This document shows positions 46,201-52,600 of a DNA stretch of 64,000 nucleotides, piece after piece. The stretch lies in assembly GCA_963169655.1 (NCBI GenBank), contig CAUJCM010000003.1, positions 127,465 through 191,464 on the forward strand. The letters run 5' to 3'. This DNA is from Patescibacteria group bacterium (GTDB taxonomy: Bacteria; Patescibacteriota; Gracilibacteria; UBA1369). Every line of letters starts with the position of its first letter. Position 1 is the stretch's first letter. The notes below the pieces were generated by a model that did not search any database, had not been told where the DNA came from, and saw only the letters and a program-made list of their open reading frames with translations. The translations under genes and the position numbers were made by a program.

Positions 46201-47808
46201 TTAGGAGAAATTCAACCAATGCATAGAGTTTATGAATCTATTGCTACAGAAATATCTTTAGCAGGAGCAATAAATGATAAATATGGTTATCAAGGTCTAG
46301 ATCATATTATGAAAGAGTATCATAATATTTTAAAACAACATCTAGATGAATTTTTCAAAGATGCTCCTGATTTAAAATATTATAAAATTATTAGAAGTGG
46401 AGGAGGTAAATTTGAAGTAGTATTTTTACATCAAAAAACTTTAGATTATATTCAAAAAAAAGGTTTAACTCCTGAATCATTAATTTCACATATTGCTCAA
46501 GAAAATGGTCAAAAAGTTGTACAAGACTATTTAGCTAAATCACCTGAATCTCAAGGAAAACTTGAAACAGATGCAGTTGTAAGGAATACATTAGATCATT
46601 ATTTGAGAGGTAAAACTATTGAAGAAGTAGGAGCTATTACTACAAAAAGAGAAATCAGTATTTCAAGAGGTGATTATGCTTTAGCTATGGATGGTCAACA
46701 AAATATTTCTCATCGTCAAATTATTGAAAGAGTTACTAAAATGAGAGGAGAAAATAGGCTTGAGTCTCCAGAAATCTTAACTAGCACTGAATTAGCTAAA
46801 TTATTTGAAGAGGTTTCTAAACAAAATCCCCAAGTAATGCAAGAAATGTTTGAAGGAGTATTTTCATCTATAGATAATACTAAAACTCTAGCTATGGATT
46901 ATAGGCCTTTATTTGATCGTTTAAAAAAACTTCAAGCACAAGATAGTGTTGGATTTGATATTTTAAAAAAGAATTACAAGGAGATGTCTCCTGAATATTT
47001 AGAAAATTTAATATCTAGCAATTTTAAACTTTATGATTATAACAATACACATGTTCGAGTATATCGTTCAAATAAGCCAGGGTTTAATGTAATGATAGTC
47101 TTGCCTACTGGACATTTAGCTGAAGGTATTTGGTTAGATTCCCCCTCAAAAACTGCACAGAAAGCTATTGATAAATTAGCCACTTATCGACGTATTTCTT
47201 CTTGGGAAAATGAACATATTCAAAAAGCACATCACTTACAAGATCCTGATAACTCTAATCAAAGCCATATTATACTTGAAAGAAGTCCCTATGATAAGCC
47301 TTTTAAAGCAGAAATGACTGATACTAAAGTTTCAATTAATCAAAAACTTACTTACCTAAGCCAGTTATTTAATGCTCTTCAATCGTATCGCGAAAATGGT
47401 CAAATTTATGGGCAATTAAGTATGAAAAAGTTGAAAATTAATACTAAAGAATCTTCACTCAAATTAGATGTTCATGCTCCGATTTATGATAAAAATAATC
47501 TAACGCCTAACTCTCCTAAAATAGTTTTGCCTCCACCAGGAAGTCCTAAAGGTAAAGAAGCTTTAGCAAAAATAAAGCAAAATCCAACCGAAAATTCATT
47601 AGCAATTGATACTTATTCAGCAGGTTATATTATGAGTGAATTAGTAGAGCAAAATGTTTTTGCAGGAGACTCAAATATTAAGTCTCAAATTTCCAATTTG
47701 GCAGAACGATTTATGGATATTGATCAATCTAAACAACAAAACTTTTTAATTGATGCTCAAAAAGAGATTCAATCTTTAATTTCTCAAGATCAACAAGAAG
47801 CAGCTTAA
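40258..47808 (+). CDS. Giant multidomain protein with GGDEF-like segments and a C-terminal pseudokinase
   Basis: 2516 residues, no signal peptide. Residues 1-650 are mainly coiled coil. About 662-785 resembles TPR helices (YFKAQEQLQKGNIPEAITLY). About 1130-1230 holds two Ala/Gly-rich hydrophobic stretches (TIALLPIGMVAGTAGKVAF; FGAGLAGEATAMSLLSA) that could enter a membrane. At 1542 the text reads KIGGDELVVYHA, like the GGDEF loop of diguanylate cyclases; a second unit at about 2002-2056 has INDKYGYQGLDHIMKEYHN then RSGGGKFEVVF, the same fold pattern with a changed GGDEF loop. About 2280-2516 follows the protein-kinase C-lobe: NGQIYGQLSMKKLKI replaces the HGDLKPxN catalytic loop (Asp to Gln) and IDTYSAGYIMSEL matches the D-x-Y-S-x-G region, so a pseudokinase. 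Domain calls are by eye. Start TTG; an ATG at 40244 is out of frame. Confidence 0.75.
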   Translation: MAPDNQQLDFGNIESGQKRLEGVAKSAESPQQLKAKLAEYRKTYITEVNTQKRELTGFSSTFKHLDAQNYINTSVNQLGNKVVSIASEGEKLQKTQDKPNFQSLDSLKSSLSTELSQERSNFSIFLKIHSIEGEWKKLANQNDLISQNNSLANLDKNLLDKQTLSTDLSNQLTALSQLPDNALYKQYKEQVKLSLEGQKRMVDEDIAQGKQLQAIRIESKKEEDSLIKLQKDIAGLKPPLSSTQKDEYFKILNQHTVNLNSINKSIEGLQTKATGMILGLIDSAHQEYYQKLDSTIKDLYDQTNKLSGSEQDKPNNELAEAQLNVNKFNQELKTTQDGLDKLDKELEEIKKDPQKLLDRTNLQEFEGKVQILIKNLESNYKNFKISDYILSKNEDIIALVRNIYNTEYPLIIKKANDLISRNKDRENQIKVAESKALNEGLEETLPKLAEQWKQIDSTAKPFLQNPKNLDVNSPELKQFLEGESNLFKNLVQFETVINNLSGPLQNYFIDEKYIKALHSYSSNIKNYLDKITNNRVYRDSVKLSANEEDYTLVISQPTEKYVKDPTDPKGRILERTEGESKVYKFNEYIYFIDPSDPLYKTSNGGKGWNFKKYDLPEDVRKAFSLKADNLLRSTREEVESKSKIEKKNILSKEAELKQLQEELGQNAENYFKAQEQLQKGNIPEAITLYQNYLNIAKNLPETELQKHQNLIFDAQNQIEILTNTQLFYDALKLMSEEKTEQAIAKLRAFIVGMDSKNDANLKIKYRDQYEVAVEILRNYNTAKVDILEDLSTDLKYAEVISIAKGLPSNKNLEETLKKIEANSQAIARGLNPPFPPNQVNLNSETRRLLLPYLPNNILTEAEKKDLQDGRGGLQGEAITSLNAEIQKLRDRINNGEPLDFQTEINILRKKFKKYGDLDKNLITAPRFRNKDGEERVFTVSEHLFDLFDEIDSPDRNKREVGYTKIAGFFKDRALGMKYTQKYLNKALFYRYQDFEESEIPKGALRKEVERKMNQDPAIVKDIQEGALQYYHRFAEENNRSAKSPEDQIPINPPDSLLLQQFQKQFFAQRSRVQYEREIRHKLTQQGQATENSALAMYNWSLPYNEQGGRWYKPWSWSDYTEDDWNEFKKESAQFAVETIALLPIGMVAGTAGKVAFRGATRLLIREGLSEAASQALEKGGLWALRSEKALWEALSPAVKRKLYVSFGAGLAGEATAMSLLSATWDSLNSGQSSELFQAIDDKNLKKLSLSLLESMAKVGAYRAVGLAQGAYLQRIGGASIASKTARVVGGELISGTLGTGVEAVSLVLKGEGDKIDFNFWARSIIQNALQSGGVHLVQSNILSSYRSNRTSKKINEAHFNEAGFKEPSDIVSVAEGKLFGRNGKTIEFNSAELIPKPLKKKYEAMRREQIRTEHSLLTEAQQLLIQQRRLQPHQNTEKVKIEERLTQISERLKIDQRRLPELIAKQKPFIEAHIDLDTSRSNLYQESKIVSRHRVNEKGEVITENVNLFKLYESKTSAYSSEKILNLTHEQLVKEGGSRIIKIGGDELVVYHAGPNGTIQKLFIDISNMGPTNSTATRIDGSRVNLVDIYLFKISEKINVLSKKYQGQKINPAEFNRQISETVQELFGSPKKPLSEAEFSKLQREWNLEGSYNQYLDDMSSMQMLASFRADTRYLDSSYEPLRGEIPFEKHIIQEIESISGMPADKLIDLLKSNETGVIQILEDLLPKTNKITHQKVKTIFEEITSQDILTSSQSSHQLMLLYSVLARSNTNILDRIPALQALSSNLKANRSQIVGDPPHLRVESPRLMDAKVVSIDLPAEFLSALHQLALTDPKQAQALLTAARTLSEKSLSALKYSKDPSKFVEFNIYDHIEITSDGQIHIKEGSTEFKEIFDRSVKDPKVSQINEIESKITDLQAQLDSLQTKLVQGKISVDKFNKEATQIRTDIHELTSQLYADPDTGAFSARYLDSDSDTFYGFDHLGEIQPMHRVYESIATEISLAGAINDKYGYQGLDHIMKEYHNILKQHLDEFFKDAPDLKYYKIIRSGGGKFEVVFLHQKTLDYIQKKGLTPESLISHIAQENGQKVVQDYLAKSPESQGKLETDAVVRNTLDHYLRGKTIEEVGAITTKREISISRGDYALAMDGQQNISHRQIIERVTKMRGENRLESPEILTSTELAKLFEEVSKQNPQVMQEMFEGVFSSIDNTKTLAMDYRPLFDRLKKLQAQDSVGFDILKKNYKEMSPEYLENLISSNFKLYDYNNTHVRVYRSNKPGFNVMIVLPTGHLAEGIWLDSPSKTAQKAIDKLATYRRISSWENEHIQKAHHLQDPDNSNQSHIILERSPYDKPFKAEMTDTKVSINQKLTYLSQLFNALQSYRENGQIYGQLSMKKLKINTKESSLKLDVHAPIYDKNNLTPNSPKIVLPPPGSPKGKEALAKIKQNPTENSLAIDTYSAGYIMSELVEQNVFAGDSNIKSQISNLAERFMDIDQSKQQNFLIDAQKEIQSLISQDQQEAA

Positions 47809-47846
47809 TTTTTTATTAATCCTTCTTTCCAAAAACAGAATTTATA

Positions 47847-47855
47847 TGCTATAAT
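47847..47855 (+). promoter_or_regulatory. Extended -10 promoter of the small-gene cluster
   Basis: TGCTATAAT, 33 bases before the ATG at 47889. It probably drives the genes from 47889 to 54980. Confidence 0.65.
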
Positions 47856-47888
47856 ATAAAGATTTAAAACTTTTTGATTAGTCAAAAA

Positions 47889-48236
47889 ATGCCTAAATAT
47901 TTATTTACAGCAAAATCTTTACAAGACTTAATGAGCAGATCCAAGGCTCTACGCTTATTAAACCCGCAAATCTTAATTAAAATTAAAAGAGAAATACAAG
48001 ACATTGATTCTCCAAAAACTCAGGCATTATATCGGATTTTAATTGAAGAAAGGGATAAATATTCCAAAATTGAAAAAGATTACCTTGAAAAATCTAATCA
48101 GATTATTTCATCTTTCCAAATTCAAATTACTGAAAAATACACAAAAAAATTACGTGATCAGCTTAATATCTCAGAAGAAAAAGCCAAAAAGGCAGAAGAA
48201 GATATCGCTAATAAATTACTTGAATCATTAAGTTAA
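47889..48236 (+). CDS. Small helical protein, paralogue of the 49147 gene
   Basis: 115 residues from the ATG at 47889; a TTG five codons upstream is in frame but less likely. All-helical, with SRSKALRLLNPQILIKIKRE and ALYRILIEERD, then a coiled-coil tail (EEKAKKAEEDIANKLLESLS). The first 45 residues align with the start of the protein encoded at 49147 (S-(K/R)-A-(L/F)-(R/K)-L-L-x-P and L-x-x-I-L-x-x-E). No family recognised. First of five genes in a row on the same strand. Confidence 0.65.
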   Translation: MPKYLFTAKSLQDLMSRSKALRLLNPQILIKIKREIQDIDSPKTQALYRILIEERDKYSKIEKDYLEKSNQIISSFQIQITEKYTKKLRDQLNISEEKAKKAEEDIANKLLESLS

Positions 48237-48241
48237 ATTTT

Positions 48242-48499
48242 ATGCCAATTGAAAAAGCCCCAAATATTGAAAAACCACAGGAAGATTTAAACATTTCTGA
48301 AGATATTCAATCAAAAAAACAAAAAATTAATCAAGTATTTGATTCAATTCCTGTTGATCAACAGAAGCAAGATAATGAGTTAGCAAAAAGCCGTGAAGAA
48401 AGTCAAAAAAAATTAAGTGAATTAGGAGAATCTGCACTTGACCAAATATCTCAAGTTTCGCATCAAACTGCAGACTCTATTAATACATTATTTCAATAA
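48242..48499 (+). CDS. Small Gln/Ser/Lys-rich protein
   Basis: 85 residues, strongly charged and Gln-rich, probably an extended helix (KKQKINQVFDSIPVDQQKQD, LDQISQVSHQTADSINTLFQ). No signal peptide, no cysteine, no known domain. It lies five bases after the preceding gene and two bases before the next, so it is translated from the same message. The tight spacing and codon use support a real gene in spite of its size. Confidence 0.6.
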   Translation: MPIEKAPNIEKPQEDLNISEDIQSKKQKINQVFDSIPVDQQKQDNELAKSREESQKKLSELGESALDQISQVSHQTADSINTLFQ

Positions 48500-48501
48500 A
48501 T

Positions 48502-49101
48502 ATGGCTAAAAAAAACGAAAACATAGATCAAGATAACTTTCAAATTGAAACAAATAATTCAGTAGATGCCAAAATAGTAAATCAATATGTAAATCAATTA
48601 GAAAAATTCTTTGAAAATCCACAACATATCAATAAATTAACCAAATTAATCATTAGTTTAAATAAAAGTAAACCAGTTAAAGCTATGAGATTTGTGTGGG
48701 ATAAAACACCAAAGGTTATTCAATATGGAATGTTAAATGCGTCTGAAGTAGTTGGACCTGATTTTTTAGGTTATTTAGTTAAAACGGGCATTATTGAATA
48801 TAAAGGATTTAAAAATGAAGATAAACAAATTATGGAAGCTAAAATTAATGCTCTAGGAGGGCAAAAAAAAGTTTTTAGAAAATATGGAATTAAATACGGA
48901 CAATATTTTTTCCCTGAATTAAAAGTTTTGAGCCCATTGGAACCATCATTTGAAAGAATAGATAAATTACAAGATAAAGTAACTAGTAAAATTCGTAAGT
49001 CAGTTCGTGAAAGTAACGAAGAATCAAAAATACTTTCTGAAAATATTGAAGATATAACAAATCTAACCAGACAGAACATTAAATCTACTTTGAATAATTA
49101 A
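48502..49101 (+). CDS. Hypothetical helical protein
   Basis: 199 residues; no family recognised. The N-terminal 50 residues are acidic and polar. The middle has a conserved-looking block (KAMRFVWDKTPKVIQYGMLN, EVVGPDFLGYLVKTGIIEYK and GQKKVFRKYGIKYGQYFFPE), followed by a charged coiled coil to the C-terminus. No membrane helix or signal. Third gene of the cluster of small proteins between the two giant genes. Confidence 0.62.
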   Translation: MAKKNENIDQDNFQIETNNSVDAKIVNQYVNQLEKFFENPQHINKLTKLIISLNKSKPVKAMRFVWDKTPKVIQYGMLNASEVVGPDFLGYLVKTGIIEYKGFKNEDKQIMEAKINALGGQKKVFRKYGIKYGQYFFPELKVLSPLEPSFERIDKLQDKVTSKIRKSVRESNEESKILSENIEDITNLTRQNIKSTLNN

Positions 49102-49146
49102 AATAAGTAACTTCAAACATCAATTAGCTTTGAATAAATAAAATAG

Positions 49147-49635
49147 ATGACTTTAAGCCCCAAACAACAAGAACTTCAAAATTTAATAGATCATTCTAGA
49201 GCTTTTAAATTACTTATTCCAATATATCAAGAAAAGCTCAGAGCAAGTATTAATAATAATGATTTTGCAGTTATTAGTACTTTATTAACTATTCTAAAAA
49301 GAGAAGATTCCTCAAATATTCAAAGTGTTTATTTTGTAGAAGATATTTTAAGTAGTTTTGCAGAAAATAACTTAGGTCCAATAGATAATGATACTAAGTT
49401 AGAGCAGAAGAGGGTGAAAGCCAAACATTTATTGCAATCATTCTTATTTTTTTCTCCTCAACAAAAAGAAGAAATTTTCCCCTATATCAACCAAATGGAT
49501 TTAAAGCAAGTTACCTCATTTATAAATTTGTATAAATTAGGACATCAAAAACAAAATCAATATCTTCAAATATTTGCAAGTAAAGATCCAAAATCTTCAA
49601 TTAAATTTGAAGTTATTACTAAAAATTTATCATAA
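49147..49635 (+). CDS. Small helical protein, paralogue of the 47889 gene
   Basis: 162 residues, all-helical. The start LIDHSRAFKLLIPIYQEKLR and LLTILKRE match LMSRSKALRLLNPQ and YRILIEE of the protein encoded at 47889 in both spacing and key residues, suggesting an old duplication. The second half (LLQSFLFFSPQQKEEIFPYI, ASKDPKSSIKFEVI) has no counterpart there. Eight bases separate it from the 1778-residue gene. Function unknown. Confidence 0.63.
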   Translation: MTLSPKQQELQNLIDHSRAFKLLIPIYQEKLRASINNNDFAVISTLLTILKREDSSNIQSVYFVEDILSSFAENNLGPIDNDTKLEQKRVKAKHLLQSFLFFSPQQKEEIFPYINQMDLKQVTSFINLYKLGHQKQNQYLQIFASKDPKSSIKFEVITKNLS

Positions 49636-49643
49636 AATAATTA

Positions 49644-52600
49644 ATGTCTGGAAGCCCAAATTCACCAAAGCCATTAGATCTAACTTCTGCTCAAGCCATT
49701 CAAAAGCTAGAAAGGCAAGCTAGTGCTGAATCTCAAAATAAGCCTGAAGTCCAAGAAAAAAAAGATGTTGTTGATCAAAGAACTACTGCTCTTGATAAAA
49801 TTAAAACTGAGACTCAAAGACAAATTTCTGCTTATCATTTGGATATTTTGCCAACAGGCATAGATTCAAAAACACAGCAATATTTATATGAATATTTTCA
49901 AGGTTCAATTGATCGATTTGATAAAGACAAAGATGGTAAAATTTCTGAAGCTGAGGCTAACGAATTTCAAGCACAAATGGCAAAAAAAACTGCTCAATTA
50001 GTTGGAGAAATTATGAGTGCAGGAAAAGAACACAAAGAAGGCCAAGAAGCCGCAAATCAAGTAAAGAAATTAAATACAAAAGAAGTTGAAGGTAGTCTTG
50101 AAAGCATTACGGAAATTAATGAAAATCTAGGACTAAATCAGGGACTACAAGAGTTTGAAAAAATGCAAAGTCAAAATCAGGCATTTCAACAGGAAATTCA
50201 AACACAAATTGAGTCAATAAATAGTTTTCAACAAGGATTAGCAAAATTCCAGAATAAACAACATGGAATAGAGGCTTATTCTAGTATGGTATCTAATTTG
50301 TTTAATGATAGTAGGAAGAATGAAGAATTAAAATTAAAACAAAAACAACAAGAAATTGCAGAGAAGCTAAAGTTAACACTTGCAAATCTCGAAAGAAAAA
50401 AAGCTATTCTAGACAAAAATGGTGAAAGTTTAAAGCAAGCAATAGCTCAAGAAAGGCAGAGAATCATTAAAGAAAGAGATGATAAACTGCAAGAAATTGC
50501 GGATGCTAAAGAGGATCAATCTAATTTAATAGAGGAAAAAAAGAAAAGATACCAAGAATTAGATAAAGCTCAAGAATCTCTAATTAAAAAAAGAGATACA
50601 GCTAATCAAAAACTTCAAAATAATCAAGAGTTTAGAAAAAAATGGGAAAATCAACAAAGACAAGAGCAATTAGATACAAAGAAAAAAGAGACAGAAGAGT
50701 CCACTCAAAATGCTGAAGAAGAGCTAAAAGCTATTGAATTAATTTTAAATGACCCGTCATTAACTCCAGACGCAAAAGAACAAGTTGAAAAATCTAAAGA
50801 AGAGATATTAAGCCGTTTAGAAAGAAGTAAAGCTGGTCAAAGGATTATAGATGAGAAATTACAGAAAGGTGAAAATATTGGCAGAACTCTTGACGCAGTA
50901 GAACAACAAGCAGAAACAGAATTAAAAAGTGCAGATACTTATTTGAATGATCAAATTATTCCATCAAAGCTCTCTTTAGATCAAAATATTAATCGTTTAG
51001 AAAGTTTAAAATTATCGTATGTTACAGAAGCAACTGATGTATCCAAACATTATAATCAAAGAGTAGATGATATAGATAAAATATCTGAAACTATAAATGG
51101 AAATATTTTTAGTAGCGCAATTTCAAGAAATAAATCAATTAATAGCTTATCAAGTGCGATTAAGTCACTAGAAAGTTTAAATATTGATAGTAAAAGTAAA
51201 TGGAACATCATAAACCCTTTCTTTTATTTCGATGCAGTTAGCACAGATCTATCAGCATTAGCTCATGGTATTGATGCAAATACAAATTCATTATTGAAAG
51301 ATATTAAAGAAAAATTTAATGAAGAGGGTAGTTCTAAAATAGGATGGGGGACTGCTTATGCCTTAACTCAAGTTGGAGGTGCTTTTGCTGGCTTTGTTAG
51401 TGGAGGTGCAGAATTAGTTGGTGGAGTGTCCTCAATGATTGCACATCCAGTAGAAGCCGTTAAAGGAATTGGGACTTTAGCTGGTTTTAATGCAGAAAAA
51501 ATGGAATTTAATTCAGACACTTTTTTAAATTCATGGAAAGCCATGGGAAAAAGTATTTCAGGTTATGATCAAGTTGAAGGAGATAAAGAAAATTATGGAG
51601 GAATGGTGGGTAAAGCAGCTTTTAATATTTTATCAATGTTTGTTGGGGCAGGAGAAGTTGGGGCGGCTGGAAAAGCTGGTACGGCTTCTAAATTGGCAAG
51701 AGTTGCACAGGTTGAATCAGGTTTGGCTAAGTTTGCAAAAAGCACAAACTATGTTTTCAAATCTAAAGACTTAGCTGGAAAATTAGCAGAAATGCAAAAA
51801 GTCAATAAAGTTGCCTATAAATCTTTACAAAAAACTGCCAGAGCTGAATCTCGGACAGCATTTAGACAGACTTTTGTATCAGAAATTAAACCTCAAGTAT
51901 TTACAAAAATTGGGGAAGAAATGGCATTATCTCCAACTTATATGGGGAAAGTTGGCGTAGTTAGTAAATATGCTGCAACAGGAGCTTTTAATACAGTTAA
52001 AGCTGTTCCGAGAACAGCTTTAAAATTTACTAAAGAAGTAGTTGCCACTCCAATAGTAGGGACCTATGCTTTAGTTACTAAAGGAATACCGAGAGCTATA
52101 TCTAGCATTCCTAAATTAGCAAGAAGATTGAAATCAGAGGGATTAATAGGGACATTTAGATCTTCAAAACTCAATCGTTCATTTCAAACTATCACCGAAG
52201 AGTCTGGAAGTTATGTTAAAGCTCAGCAAAGACTTAGAGAGATAATCGATTCAGATTTAGCTTTATCTGATATGGCAAAACAAGGAGAAATGGGATTAAG
52301 ATCAGCTGAATCATCTGCCAAACTTAAATTATTCAAAGAAAACCCACAACTATTTTATTCTTTTGAAAGATATCAAAAGGCAATTACAGAAGTGCATAGC
52401 GTTTACATACAGGATTTGAATAGAGCTCAGAAGTCCATTGATATGATAAAAGCTGAACCACAAATTAAAAAGTATTTAAATCTTAAAGAAGAAGTTGCTA
52501 ATAAAAACACTGCACTCAGAGAAGCTAATAGATCTGGAGATGCAACATTAATACAAACAGCTAAACAAGATTTAATTCAAGCACAAGCTAACATTAATAT

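Noticed and set aside
48043..48231. Separate gene in another frame inside the 47889 gene
   Set aside because: Lys-rich low-complexity shadow of the helical gene with no start signal.
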